The translations under genes and the position numbers were made by a program. A DNA stretch of 64,000 nt from Isoetes taiwanensis (taxonomy: Eukaryota > Streptophyta > Lycopodiopsida > Isoetales > Isoetaceae). The notes below the pieces were generated by a model that was given only the letters and a program-made list of their open reading frames with translations, had not been told where the DNA came from and did not search any database. The stretch covers positions 16,445,563-16,509,562 of the forward strand of contig JAJEKV010000021.1 of the NCBI GenBank assembly GCA_021234155.1. Direction: 5' to 3'. Positions 22,121 through 34,105 of this stretch are shown here, piece after piece (positions within the stretch are counted from its first letter, which is position 1; each line of letters opens with the position of its first letter).

Positions 22121-22660
22121 GATCGTCGACCGGATCTGACATAGTCAACTAAGAACTCCAAATTCCTCAAAGCCTTATTGCAGGCAGAACCCACTGATAA
22201 GAGTGGAAAAGAGAAGACCTCATCACATGGGTCCCCGTGAAACTGCCGGCCAAATGACGGAAAATCTCGGCACAGAAAACCCACAAAACTAAGGATTGAA
22301 TATTTTACTTCTGTCGTATCTGTCCGAAGCCGTTTAGAGCACGTATTGGGCTGCGACAGATGGGTTGAGTGGGAAGGTGAGAATTAGGAGGAAGATCCGG
22401 TTCCTTAGTGCGATGGTGACCTGTTTTAGGCCTTCTGATCGAAGAAATTGAACAGCAGGTCCCACGCATCTGATCTATTTCCGGCAGAATCATTCGCCAT
22501 AGCTGAGCTTCCTGGTAATACACTGAAGACCTATTTTCACAGAGTCGTTTATCCTTTTGATTTTATTATCTTGTTGATCTTTGGATAATAAAATAACAAA
22601 TAGGCTACTGTAAAAGCCACAGACAATATTGAGTTCCTCTAAGATCCTTTTCCAAGAATG
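22121..22660 (-). other. Presumed PP2C promoter region, no defined elements
   Basis: No clear gene. A short AT-rich inverted pair (TTTTATTATC / GATAATAAAA) lies at about 22562-22595. A 72-aa frame at 22305-22523 on - has no recognisable features. Confidence 0.3.
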
Positions 22661-22664
22661 TTGC

Positions 22665-22702
22665 TAATAAACACTGAAAATTCTTTGATTTTCAGTGTTT
22701 AT
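22665..22702. repeat. Perfect AT-rich hairpin
   Basis: AATAAACACTGAAAA is followed by an 8-base loop and its exact complement TTTTCAGTGTTTATT. Confidence 0.9.
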
Positions 22703-22733
22703 TTTGTTTAGGTAAGGTTATCGGTCTGACCGA

Positions 22734-22875
22734 GGCCGATAACCAAAAATGAGTGACCTCGGCTGTACGTCCGAGGCCCTGACATGCGTGACCTCGGTTA
22801 TACGTCCGAGGCCCTGGCCTCGGACGTCAGGGCTTCGGACGTACAGCCGAGGTCACGCATTTTTGGTTATCGGCC
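22734..22875. repeat. Long GC-rich inverted repeat, 50-bp arms
   Basis: The arms 22734-22783 and 22826-22875 pair at 48 of 50 positions. The spacer repeats part of the left arm (the GTGACCTCGG...CGTCCGAGGCCCTG phrase) and contains a second perfect 12-bp hairpin, ACGTCCGAGGCC (22802-22813) with GGCCTCGGACGT (22816-22827). A transcript could fold into either a long or a short hairpin. No ORF or transposase is associated. Confidence 0.92.
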
Positions 22876-22887
22876 AAGGCGAAGACC

Positions 22888-23035
22888 GTCAACCACCTTA
22901 TCGGACTTATATGGATGGAATAGTACTGATCAACCACATTATCGGACTTATATGGGTGGAATAGTACTGATACTTAGTTATCAGTACTCCTCCAGTACTG
23001 ATAACTAATTATCAGTGCTCCGCCAATAATGATAA
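22888..23035. repeat. 40-bp tandem duplication and flanking short inverted repeats
   Basis: A unit starting CAACCAC and containing TTATCGGACTTATATGG then TGGAATAGTACTGAT occurs twice (about 22890-22971). It is followed by GTACTGATA/TATCAGTAC and ACTGATAACTAATTATCAGT pairs. Together with the hairpins at 22665-22875 this makes a 370-base block of nested repeats. Confidence 0.8.
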
Positions 23036-23049
23036 TAAAAAAACTAGGA

Positions 23050-23580
23050 CTCTCACTTTATACAAGAGAGTCTGATAAGGTAACTTTTGGTCAATGCAAT
23101 AAACATTTTGTTTGATGTGAGAGCCACCTAAAGCGAGGAAGTCGCTGAAGTTCGTCATAGCTGGGCATGATAAGAGTGTTTCCACAGCTCTAGGAACTTT
23201 CATTTGCATAGCTTCCGTCTGATCTTTTATTTGCAACAGTGGCGGGCTTCGGCCTGATCTTTTTTTTTTTGCAGTAGCGGCCGGCGGAAATCCTGTTTGT
23301 GCTTTTGTGCTTCTATTTGTGTTTGTGCTTCCAGCAGAGCTTCAATGCGGAACCAGGCGTGGCAGAAACAAGGGCGACCTATCGTATGCTTCTTCGTCTG
23401 CGCATTCTTTTTGCATCTTGATCCCCTGCTTCTTGCATCTTTGTCTGCTTCTTCCCCTGCTTCTTGCTTCCTCGTCTGCTTTTTGCTTGATCTGTCTGTT
23501 TCATCCCTAGTTTCTGCTTGATTCGTCTTTGTTTGCTTCTTGCTGATCCTCTATCTGCTACATTCCCTGTTTCTTAGAGA
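23050..23580. other. No gene; TGCTTC-rich low-complexity tract
   Basis: From about 23300 to 23550 the + strand is dominated by variants of TGCTTCTTGCTTC. It may be the 5' untranslated region of the LINE that follows. Confidence 0.35.
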
Positions 23581-26500
23581 GCTCACAATAAATCCTGTCG
23601 TAAGTCATTGACAGAAATGCAACGATAGGGGTTGCACAAGGAGCTAGCACAAGCAAGGGAGCTGAATCAGGCAAGAATACAAGCATAAGTCTGGAACGAG
23701 GAGGTCTTCCTACTCAAAAGGATCAGGGATCAGCCGACCCCAGAGCACGAGCAGAGCCCAGAGAGATCGGAAGCAATCAGATCGAGGGAAACGGAAGGAG
23801 GCAGAAAAGGAACTCATGAGGGAATGGAAAGATGGAATTTGGTAATACAAGAGGTAGGGGACATAGCCCATGCACATCACCTGAAACGGAGGAAGAGGAG
23901 CCAGAAGAGGACAAACGCAGCAAAATGGAGGAGGGGGTTCGCAATCAGTTGCGAAAATGAGGGATCGGGTGAGGAGGCCAAAGGACAAGGAGACACCCAA
24001 GGGAAGGAGACGCTAAGTATTTAGTACTGGAACTGTACTAGTTACCCATGGGATGAGGGAGAGAGACTCGGAGCAGCACGAGAGCATGACATAATATGCT
24101 TGGTAGAGATATGGGAACATAACACAAAGAGACTACCGGAGGAGGAAGGATACCAACTATTCACATGCTGGAAGGAGAAAAATTTCAAAGTAGGGAGGGG
24201 GAATGCAGGACTAGCCTGCTACATAAAGAATAATATAGCATGTAAGGCACATCATAACACTGGAACTTAATAAAAGATATATGCTTATGAGTATAAAACT
24301 GCATAGTGAGAAAGATTTCACATTGATAACGCGTATTACCCACCTAAAAGCAATAAACTGGAAATGTTGGACCTGGGGGAGGTGATTATGAAATGGAAGG
24401 ACAAAGGCCCTATGATCCTTGCGGGTGATCTGAATGCCAGGACGAGGCAAGAACAGGCACAAATCATGAACATCAATGAGATAAATGGGCAATGGATGCA
24501 GATAATAAGAACATAAGAGTGGAAAAGGTATATGGAGGACAAATCGGACATGAACGCCAAGGGCGAGCTGTTGATGGAGATATGCACCGCAACAAGGATA
24601 ATCATAGGGAATGGCCTACAGAGATGGAACGAGTCGGGGAAGTTCACAAGTAAGAACACACAATAATAGCATAGTAGATTATGTGATTCTAAATGAGAAG
24701 GCAGTAGCAGACATTTCACAAGTAAGGCTCTCAAAATGGCCAATAGAGAAAAGGGAGAGTCATAGACCAATCCAAATAATAATGATACAGAATTACCAGA
24801 AGCGAACGGAAATAGGAAAGGAAGAGAAAGATATGAGGCCGAAAAGACAAGCACGCCAACCAATTTGGAGACAGAGACAAAATGGAAATAGGTAACTAGA
24901 GATGGGAAGAACACAACGCAAATGAAAATGGAAAGAGACTCAATGACATTCTAGTACAGACAGCTATGGAGATATTTGGCAAAAAAAGGAGAGGCAAAAA
25001 GGATCAGACATTCATTACATCTGTGTGGTACGATGATGAGTGTAGGGAACAGAAAAGAAAGGACAGACAATCCAGGAGGACGAAAGCGTACCAAGAAGAA
25101 GGATCGATATACTTAAAATTATTAAAAGCAAAGAGGAATAGGAATTTGCTACAACACCAGCAGTAACCTAAGAGATTCTGGACGAGTATGAAAAGGAAAA
25201 GAGGGAGTCAAAATAAGGGGGCCGAACCACCTCATGACCAAGAAGAGACTGATTAGGAGCAATACTTGAAAAGGTTATATAAGACGGGTGCATCATCAAA
25301 AATTGTACCAAATGGAGGACAAACACCTTGTTTCAGCAGACATGAGGTCATGATTGCGTTACAGAAGATGTCCAACAACAAAGCGTCTGACCTATATGGC
25401 CTCATAATGGAGATGTTGAAATGTGGGATACATTAATAGAAAACCTGGTCACGGATATCTTCAACAATATAATCCATACCGGCATACCAGAAAGATGGAC
25501 GTACAACAGAATTATACCTCTGCACAAAAGGGGCAGCAGGGAAGAACCAAGGAACTATAGAACGATAATGGTGAGTTCTATATTTGCAAAATGATTCGGA
25601 AAGTTTCTGGATAACAAACTGAAACACTAGGCAGAAGAAGAAAAACTAAGAGCTCAGGGACAAGCAGAGTTCAGACCAGATCACTCAACAATAGACCATC
25701 TAGTCACATTTCAGATACTGAAAGAATAGACCAAGGCACAAAATAAGAAAATCATATGTTGCTTTGTAGATTTTTAAAAGGCATTTGACATCATTCCAAA
25801 GGAGAAATTATTAAAGAGACTGGTAGACCTAGAAATGTCAGAAGGCACGATAGGATCAATCACACGAAGAGTCTATGCTAAGATGGAGCAGGATGATCAG
25901 GCAATCGATTGCGGCACGGGGGTCAAACAAGGATGCCCACTTTCATCTACGCTATTTAGAATCTACATAGATGCACTGCAGGAATTCATGGAAGAAAAAC
26001 AGGGAGACATAGATGCACTAGTCCTAGGAGAAAGGAAAATCCCTATAATGCTAAACGCAGATCACCTGAGTATGCTGGCCACCAAAAATCGGGATATGCA
26101 CAAAATGCTAAAGTTTGAGTTTTGTGGGAACATAGGCCTAGTAGTAAATCTGGCCAAGACGAAAATAGTCACGTTCGGCTTCAAAGCCCGACACAAAACA
26201 TTCAAGTACAAGCAACAGAGTACAAGTATATAGAGTATGATGCACATAGCACAGGAAAATGGTCAATAGGGGCAGATGTTAGATTCCAGACACCTATAGC
26301 AAATTACTACATAATGAAGAATATTTGCAATAGGGGCAGAATTATGACTGGGAGATCAAATGCTACCTATTCAGCTCATTGGTAGCATCCACACAACTGT
26401 ACGGAGCAGAAGCATGGGGGCCTGGACTGACTGACGGCAAATGGGAGAAATAGAAAGGCATATTTCGATAATAGCACATACATAAGTTCAAAGGGAGGAC

Positions 26501-27148
26501 AAGCACCCCGCTGACAGCCATGGCCTATAAAACGAGAGAGAAACCAATGGAAATCAGGGCATGGGAAAAAATAGTTAGATACCTACTAAGGGATAATAGC
26601 AGCATGGACCCCGAAAAATTGTCCAAGGTAGCAATCCAGGAATCGAGAAAGCAACACATAACCATATGTCTAGGTTGGCTCAGGAATGTAGCACATTGGA
26701 TCAAAAATCTAAGTTTGAACCTAAGTGACATACTAAAAGAAGGAAAATGGAATGAGGAATGGATAGTGAATGCCATGCACACATGGGTAGGGAGACACAA
26801 CAACCCAAAAATACTATAGTTATTGGAAGTATTTAACTCAAACCAATAGGTAGGCCAAAGACTTTACAGAGACGGCTGAAAAGGGAAGACAAAGAGGGAC
26901 ATCATAGCGAGATTTAGAATGGGAAGTCGTGATCTAAGGATCAAAAAGTGCAAGTGGGGAAAGGCGAACATGGGAGATCGTATATGCCAAATTTGCGACG
27001 CTGGTGAAGTTGAATATGAGAACCATATGCTCAACCGATGCGCAGCATACACAGACATAAGAACCAGATTCAATAGGATAAGATGGAGCCGCCCGATACA
27101 CATTCTCGTGCACAAGACAGTACAATATTGGATCTGGCAGACGCAATT
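23581..27148 (+). pseudogene. LINE with endonuclease, reverse transcriptase and C-terminal domain, cut by an LTR
   Basis: The endonuclease begins WNCTSYPWDEG near 24030 and continues CLVEIWEHNTKRLPEEEGYQ, then ILAGDLNARTRQ near 24420 and IVDYVILNE near 24675. RT fingers give RIIPLHKRGSREEPRNY near 25515 and AEFRPDHST near 25670. The palm shows GVKQGCPLSSTLFRIYIDALQ (25920-25985), but the catalytic box reads NADHLSML near 26055 instead of YADD. A long frame at 25835-26233 is still open. The zinc domain gives CQICDAGEVEYENHMLNRC (26980-27035). The region before 24000 may hold ORF1. It is the AT-rich relative of the LINE at 6.7-9.3 kb. Its 3' end is replaced at 27149 by the start of a long LTR. 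Confidence 0.85.
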
Positions 27149-28504
27149 TGTAACGGACCTGGCCACTTAATGGTTCAGTATATGCATTTGTGTATGGTAC
27201 GTATATGAGTTGTATACGTACTTGTGGCATGCATGCAACATGAGTTCATGTAAACAAAGGGTTTACCAAAAAAAAAAGAAAGAAGAAGAACATTTTGGAA
27301 AGAGGGCTTTTGGCAAACGCGAGGCTTTTTCCAAGAGAGGGCAACCTGGAGCGTGAAGGCAGAGAAGGATTGCACTGACAGGATTGACGGATCAAGTGAG
27401 GACGCCAGAGCTTGGAGACTGCATCAAATCTTCTTTTACAGGTGGGGTTTTGCTGAGTTAATATGAGGTACATGGGCTGTTATCATTGGATTTATGCATG
27501 AATTGATAAGAAGGTTTGGCTATGTATGTTTGAGAAAGTATGGCATGCAGAAATATCCAGAGGTAAGAAAGATGGAATAGAAGCTAATCTAGATGCTGGC
27601 AAGTAGAATTGTAAATCTTAAAAATTATCTCTATAGATTGGAAAGCACTAGAAACTGCATGGTAATTATCCTAAACGGGCCTGGAGTAGGCCGAAATTGA
27701 TGCAGGAGGAATCGAGTTGAGAAATTATGGGATGCAGCAATAGTTTTTATCTACAACCATATTGCCACAGCAGAAATTGGATCTATGGGAAACACTTGAA
27801 AACGACCTGGAACATGTCGATTTGGCTTGCTAAGGGGTCGTTTTGAAGGAATCAAACACCAATTTGGTTGAATGAGAGATCAGAATAGCCATTCATGCGG
27901 GGGGGGCGGTCGAACTGCCTCAAAATCTACTAGAACTCAGTTGAATCAGGTCAGAATTTAATGAGAAGGGCCGATTTGGGGTTTAGAAAGGCCAATTTGC
28001 CTTATGAAGTCTTCAATCGGAAGAATCGGTGCTTGAGAACTGCAACGAAGTGGCTGGATTGGGACTCTAGGTTTTCTGCTGTCCGTATTTGCTCTGTTGC
28101 TGCTTTGTTAAATTCTTGTCAAGTATTTTGCTAGTATTGTTCATTTATCTTGTGTTTGTTAAATAACCCACGGATCAATCTGAAATGGAGTCTACAGAGT
28201 AGCCTATAGATTATGATAGTGGTAAAACTAGAAAACGGAGAAACACTAGGCTTGCCAGAGGAATTTCATAATAAGAATTAATTACTGCCTTTGGAAATTA
28301 TTTATTCTATAGCAAGGATGAAAGGATGGGGCTATTGTAGCAAATTGCCACTTCTGGAGTTCGCAGTCTCGAGGAAAAAGGTCAGCGTGAGTAAATTATA
28401 TGCTATGCTTTGTTGGTTTAAACAATGCTAAAATTAAAGAAACGTACAGCATTGAATTTTATTCCCAAAGATGGAGATTATATGCAGAGATATTTGATAT
28501 GAAT

Positions 28505-29094
28505 TGTAAGAGTTATCATGTTATAATCACACCATGATCTAGCCAAGAATATATGCTCATGAGGCAAAGGGATGTCTAAGCTAAGGTATTGTTTGAAGGT
28601 TGATATATATAGGTGCAAGCAAAGCAATGGTTGAGGGAGCATTGAAATATTTATAGTAGCTTATTTTATGATTGACACCTAATATAGTTTTGAGGGGGTA
28701 CTTTTATTCAAATTCCTGATTAAGAATGCTCGAGAAAAGGCCTGATCGATCGGTTCGCCATCAGCGGTCGGATCAAGGCCTATAAAAATACAAGAAGGAT
28801 TGCATTGATTCATCGGTGGATTTAACTCTATATACAGATGCTAGAAGACTGATTCGACTAGTGCTTGAGCTTTCGGAGATCCGGTCAACAAAACTATAGT
28901 GAAACGGTCAATATCATTGCTATAGTAATATTACTGTAGCAATTCAATTTGAATATATTACCTTAATAATTGAGTTCTATATATCTAGTTGTTCTTGAAG
29001 GCATATTATAAGTTGGAGAAACATTAGCTTGAGTTATTCAATTTTATATTTGAATAGGCAATTTGAGTTTATATCTATAGCTTAATTTTTCTCA
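28505..29094 (+). repeat. Copia 5' LTR
   Basis: Starts TGTAAGAGTTATCATGTTAT and ends CTTAATTTTTCTCA. A TATAAAAATAC box near 28783 lies in the expected promoter position, after the CGGTCGGATCAAGGCC phrase. It is preceded by the target copy TGAAT. Confidence 0.92.
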
Positions 29095-29095
29095 T

Positions 29096-29107
29096 TGGTA
29101 TCAGAGG
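29096..29107 (+). promoter_or_regulatory. Copia primer-binding site (initiator tRNA-Met)
   Basis: TGGTATCAGAGG starts one base after the LTR. Its first 11 bases are complementary to the 3' end of plant initiator tRNA-Met, the usual primer of copia elements. Confidence 0.9.
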
Positions 29108-29134
29108 TATAGATCCAAGTGAAGGCAGTCAACC

Positions 29135-30962
29135 ATGTCAAATAGGTTTGGTGCTAACTTGCTCAATGCTATAGAAGTGTTTAAAGGTGAAAGTGGATTT
29201 CAAATATGGAAGTTCTGGAGTTTGAAAACTTGTGGTATTTGGTTGATCCAAGTATATTCAGACGTCCTAGTACTAATGTTAGTGCATGATCAATAAATAC
29301 AGGAGGAGCTAGTTCAAGCTCAAGTAGAGAAGGCTCCACATTTGGTGGAGGTGGTGAATCAAGTAGAGAAAGAGATGGTACAGTGCCTGCAACAAGTACT
29401 CAGTTGGATGAAGAACTGAAAATCAAGGAAACTCAAGCCATTATATGTTGCCAGGTTGGTCCTGTGATTAAGCTTAAACTCAAGGGTTTAAGTCCTACTG
29501 ATATGTGGTCATATATGATTAAAAATTATGAAGCTAAGACGTCCTCTCAGATAGATGTGTTAAAGCTACATGAAAGGGAAACTTTGAAAATTTTGACTCT
29601 ATTATTGTAGACTTAGAAGGGGCAGGTGTGATATTAAATGAACAATATCAGTTGCTTACAATTTCTAGAGCATTATCCCACAATGCTTATTTGGCTACAT
29701 TGTTAAGGAATATTGCTAAAACTAAGGAGCATGCAATTCAGATGATAAGAACAGAGTTTGAGCAAAAGCAAATTGGACAAGAGGAAGATGATCAGGCTAC
29801 TGAGGTTCTTTATGCTAGAAAATACAAAGGGAAAAGAGGAAATAATAACACTGACAAGGAAAGAATTGGCCCATGCTATAATTGTAATAATTATGGTCAT
29901 CTAAAGGTTGATTGCCCTAAGGCAGGAAAGGAGATCATTTGTTACAATTGTGAGGGGAAGGGGCACTTTGCTTCAAATTGTTCAAGCCCCAAAGGGCAAA
30001 ATTTCAAAGGAAAGGGCAGAGGTAGAGGCAATCGAGGTGGACCAACTTCTAAAGGGAGAGGAACAACAAAGGCTAATCCAACCTTGAATTTAACTCAGGA
30101 AGCTCGAGGAGATGAAGATGAACAGAATGAAGACGAGAAGGTAAGTTATTCTGAATTATGTCACTTAATGCATGATGCAAATAATCATAACATGATGATT
30201 ATAGATTCAGGAGCTGAGAGGACAGTGACCTCTTCTTCTCATCTACTTAAGAACTGCAGAAAAGCAAAGGGAGGACATGTGCGACTAGGAAATGGAGACT
30301 TGCAAGAAATTAAAGACACTGGAATTCTGGACCTCTTTGACGTAGAAGGAAAAGCTGTCAAATTAGAAGATGTACTCTGTGTACCAGGCCTAGTTAGAAA
30401 TCTGATTTTAGTATGTCAGTTAGTAGACCTTGGTTATAAGGTGCTCTTTGAGAAATTGCAATGTAAAGTGTTTCTCAATAATAAGTTGAAGTTTGTTGGA
30501 AAAAGAGTGGGCAACTTGTTTGGTTTAAATATAGATCAATGTGTTCCCAGTATAAATGTTGTAACATGTCCAAATATTAAAGCATGCCATGAGAGAATGT
30601 ACCACGTGAACTCTAAAACAGTGCAGCTTATGATAAACAGGGGATTGATCAAGGGCACTGAAACTAAAGATGAAAAGTTCAAATGTGCAGGGTGTATCTT
30701 GGGTAAGCATACAAGACTCCCATTTAAGAAGTCAATGAAAAGAGCAAAGGGAACATTAGACCTAGTTCACATTGATTTATGTGGACCCTTGAATGTGACC
30801 AGCTTATCAGAAAAAAGATATTTTATGACATTTATTGATGATTACAGCAGGATGACTAAAGTTTTTTGCTTGAGCACAAAGGATCTAGCTTTACAAGCGT
30901 TCAAACTTTATGCAAATGAAGTCCAACTGGAAACTGGAAGGAGAATCAAATGTTTGCGCTAA
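29135..30962 (+). pseudogene. Copia gag, protease and integrase N-terminal half
   Basis: A degenerate gag N-terminus (29135-29610) precedes the long frame 29628-30962 (444 aa). That frame has two CCHC zinc knuckles (CYNCNNYGHLKVDC at residues about 84-97 and CYNCEGKGHFASNC at about 108-121), then a basic GKGRGRGN stretch. Next come the protease active site IIDSGAERTV (about residue 190), the GAG-pre-integrase segment with CAGCILGKHTRLPF, and the first integrase Asp in DLVHIDLCGPL. The frame ends at a TAA at 30960-30962, where the conserved DRGGEY motif follows immediately downstream in the same frame. The stop therefore interrupts integrase between its first and second catalytic residues. Confidence 0.93.
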
Positions 30963-32077
30963 GATAGGGGAGGTGAGTACTTGTCTAATGAATTTAAACA
31001 TTATTGCAATAAACATGGCATCAAGAGACAGCTAACATGTAGATTTTCACCTCAGCAAAATGGAATTGCTGAAAGGAAAAACAAGACCATCCTTAATGCA
31101 GTCAGAATTATGCTTAAATATTCAGGCTTACCTGACTTTCTCTGAGAAGAAGCTGTTAAGGCTGCTGTATTTGTACAAAACTTATTGCCTTCAATAAGTA
31201 TTAAAGGGAAAATTTCACAAACATTGTGGTCAGCAAAGCCACCAGATTATGAAAGACTCAAAGCCTATGGATGCTTAGCATTCGTTCATGTGCCTGATGA
31301 GTTAAGGAAAAAACTCGATGATAGGGCTTACATACCTGGTTGGATATGATCAACAATCCAAAGCATATAGGTTGTATGACCCAAGTAAAAGAAGAATTGT
31401 CATAAGCAGGGATGTACTATTTGATAAGGAGCATTTTTACAAAGTTATGCCAAAGATTAACAGTCAAGAACATTTTATTGATTGAAAAGGCCCTAAAAGG
31501 GTAAAGTTTGAAAATGAAAAAGTTAAACCTATAGAGGTCACTGACTATGATGATGACAATGAAGACATAAATATCAGGCAAATGTTAACTAACACTAATG
31601 ATATTAATGTTGAAAATGTGCAGCCAGAAACCATAATTGATCAACAAGATGATAATCAAGTTGAGCAAGAAAGGAGAAGGAAAAGAATTGAAGCAGAAAT
31701 TCTTCAAAAGGAAGCAGCAACCTGACTTGGAGACTTTTGGACGAGCTGACATGGGCAAGAGTAAAAGACTCAAAGAAAAAGAAGGTGAGATACTTAGCTT
31801 ATTTGCAATGTTGATGCATCTAGATATTTCTGTCCCTAAAACTTATGTTGAAGCCATTTCTTCTCCTGATTGTAAGAAATGGATAAGGGCCATGCAAGAG
31901 GAAATGGAATCCTTTAATAGGACAAATACTTATGAACTTGTTGGTATGCCAATTGACAAGAATATTGTTGGGAATAGATGGCTATTCAAGATAAAGACTG
32001 AGGCGGATGGGATAACACCCAAATTTAAGGCCAGGCTGGTGGCTCAAGGCTTTACTCAGAGGTGTGGTCAAGACTAA
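30963..32077 (+). pseudogene. Copia integrase end and start of reverse transcriptase
   Basis: DRGGEYLSNEF (second catalytic Asp) and SPQQNGIAERKN (catalytic Glu) are readable just after 30960. A TGA follows near 31144 and a frameshift near 31325. The GYDQQSKAYRLYDPSKR segment then appears in another frame. From 31637 the frame enters copia RT: WIRAMQEEMESF, WLFKIKTEADG, KARLVAQGFTQ. It ends at a TAA at 32075-32077, shortly before the next RT segment resumes in the same frame. Confidence 0.88.
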
Positions 32078-32602
32078 GAAGAAACCTTATCTCCACTTGT
32101 GAAAATGAATAGCATAAGGATGTTACTATCTATTGCAAATGCAGCAGACTTGGAAGTTCACCATATGGATGTGAACACAGCATTTTTAAATGCAAAATTG
32201 GAAGAAGAGATTTATATGAAATTGCCCCCAGGGTTTGAAGAGGGAACAGGAAAAGTTTGGAAGTTAAACAAAGCAGTATATGGTCTCAAGCAGTCCCCCA
32301 AGGAATGGTACAAGTGTACAGACACTTATCTTAGAGAACAAGGTTTTATCAAATTGCAAAATGATGGAAATCTTTACAAATATCAAATTGAAGATGAATG
32401 GTGTATAATCACACTTTATGTAGATGATAATATAATGGTGTCAAAAGGCATCAAGGTCTTGAAGCATTGCAAAAATATCCTGAATACAAAATCCAAGATG
32501 TCAGACCTTGGTGAACTGAAAAAAAAATTTGGGAATTGAAATACACAGGGACAGAACAAGTAGAACTCTGACACTTACACAGAAAGGTCAGATTGAAGGA
32601 AT

Positions 32603-32712
32603 AGAATAGAATAGAATAGTTTTTTTAACGTCCACGGAGACCAATAGGTCATGGGACCCCATACAATGGGCTAGTACAATCATTACTGCTAGGATTAAAA
32701 AACCCCTGCCTC
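32603..32712 (-). mobile_element. Small retroposon (SINE-like) inserted in copia pol, 8-bp target duplication
   Basis: The 110-base insert lies between identical octamers GAAGGAAT at 32595-32602 and 32713-32720. Ignoring it together with one octamer, the copia reading frame runs on. Read on -, it ends in (ATTCT)3 after a short A run. The phrase ACCTATTGGTCTCCGTGGAC recurs at 47.4 kb with the same tail. No tRNA head is visible, so it is probably 5' truncated. Confidence 0.75.
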
Positions 32713-33502
32713 GAAGGAATGCTTGATAAATTCAAGATGAAGGATTGCAATATTTGTAAGATCCCTATAGTGCCGGGGTGTAAGATTTCTGCCAGAATGT
32801 GCCCTTCAACAGATATGGAACGAGAAGAGATGAGAAGTGTGCCATACATGTCATTAATAGATTGCCTGTCATATGTAGCCAACTGCACCAGACCAGACAT
32901 AGTCTATGTTGTAAACATGTTGAGTGGATACAATAATGACCCTGGAAGAGAACATTGGATAGCAGCAAGAAGGGTACTGAGATATTTGAAGGGTACTATG
33001 AACCATGGAATTAGCTATTGCATTGAAAATCAACGACTATTAGCCTATTGTGATGCGGACTGGGGAGGGGATCTTGATACCAGAAAATCTACATCAGGTT
33101 ATTTAACATTTCTAGGGGGCTCCAATTGCTTGGAAATGCAAGAAACAGAATGCTATAGCAATCTCCAGTGCAGAAGCTGAATATGCTTCAGCTGTGCTAG
33201 CTACAAAAGAACTAATATGGGAAAGGAGGTTGCTAATCGAGTTAGGTTACAATCAGGATAAGGCCACTGAATTATATTGTGACAGTACAAGTTGTATTGC
33301 CATGACAAAGGATCCAGTCTTTCATGAGAGATCAAAGCATATAGATTTAGAGCTACACTTTATCAGAGAAGTGGTGGGGAAGAATATAGTCAAACTGATA
33401 TATGTAAACACTTCAAAACAATTGGCAGACCTTTTAACCAAAGCTTTACCAGAAAGTAAGTTTGCAAACCTGAAGAGTTCAATACAGTGCATTGATTATA
33501 AC

Positions 33503-33512
33503 ATGAAGGGGG
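33503..33512 (+). promoter_or_regulatory. Copia polypurine tract
   Basis: GAAGGGGGAA just before the 3' LTR, the plus-strand primer site. Confidence 0.85.
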
Positions 33513-33514
33513 AA

Positions 33515-34105
33515 TTTACAGTTATCATGTTATAATCACACCATGATCTAGCCTAGAATATATGCTCATGAGGCAAAGGGATGTCTAAGCTAAGGTATTG
33601 TTTGAAGGTTGATATATATAGGTGCAAGCAAAACAATGGTTGAGGGAGCATTGAAACATTTATAGTAGCTTATTTTATGATTGACACCTAATATCGTTTT
33701 GAGGGGGAACTTTTATTCAAGTTCCTGATTAAGAATGCTTGAGAAAAGGCCTGATCGATCGGTTTGCCACAACGGTCGGATCAAGGCCTATAAAAATACA
33801 AGAAGGATTGCATTGATTCATCGGTGGATTTAGCTCTACATACAGGTGCTAGAAGACTGATTCAATTAGTGCTTGAGCTTTCGGAGATCCGGTCAACAAA
33901 GCTACAGTGAAACGGTCAATACCATTGCTACAGTAATATTATTGTAGCAATTCAATGGTTTGAATATATTACCTTAATAATTGAGTTCTATATATCTAGT
34001 TGTTCTTGAAGGCATATTGTAAGTTGGTGAAACATTAGCTTGAGCTATTCAATTTTATCTTTGAATAGGCAATTTGAGTTTATCTTTGTAGCTTAATTTT
34101 TCTCA
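33515..34105 (+). repeat. Copia 3' LTR
   Basis: Aligns with the 5' LTR over its full length, with scattered substitutions and a few small indels (for example one inserted GG near 33958). Its first bases (TTTACAGTTATC) differ from the canonical TGTAAGAG of the 5' LTR. Ends CTCA followed by the target copy TGAAT. Confidence 0.92.

Larger units (their letters stand above)
32099..33535 (+). pseudogene. Copia reverse transcriptase palm and RNase H
   Basis: The frame 32099-32539 has VHHMDVNTAFLNAKLEEEIY, VYGLKQSPKEWY and the intact catalytic YVDDN (about residue 111). After a frameshift near 32540 and a 110-bp insertion (32603-32712), the frame 32719-33180 gives DKFKMKDCN, YVANCTRPDI and RNase H start CDADWGGD. 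Another break precedes 33194-33535, with ATKELIWERRLL, CDSTSCIAM, HERSKHIDLELHF and ADLLTKALP. That is the usual copia C-terminus, reaching almost to the polypurine tract. Confidence 0.92.

Noticed and set aside
23824-24024. Separate small gene (66 aa) before the LINE endonuclease
   Set aside because: Position and basic composition fit LINE ORF1/leader remnants; no independent support.
24336-24914. 192-aa hydrophobic - strand frame
   Set aside because: It is the antisense of an A/G-rich LINE endonuclease region; hydrophobicity follows from the composition.
32603-32712. hAT-type MITE because of the 8-bp target duplication
   Set aside because: No terminal inverted repeats; the simple-repeat tail and A run fit a retroposon better.
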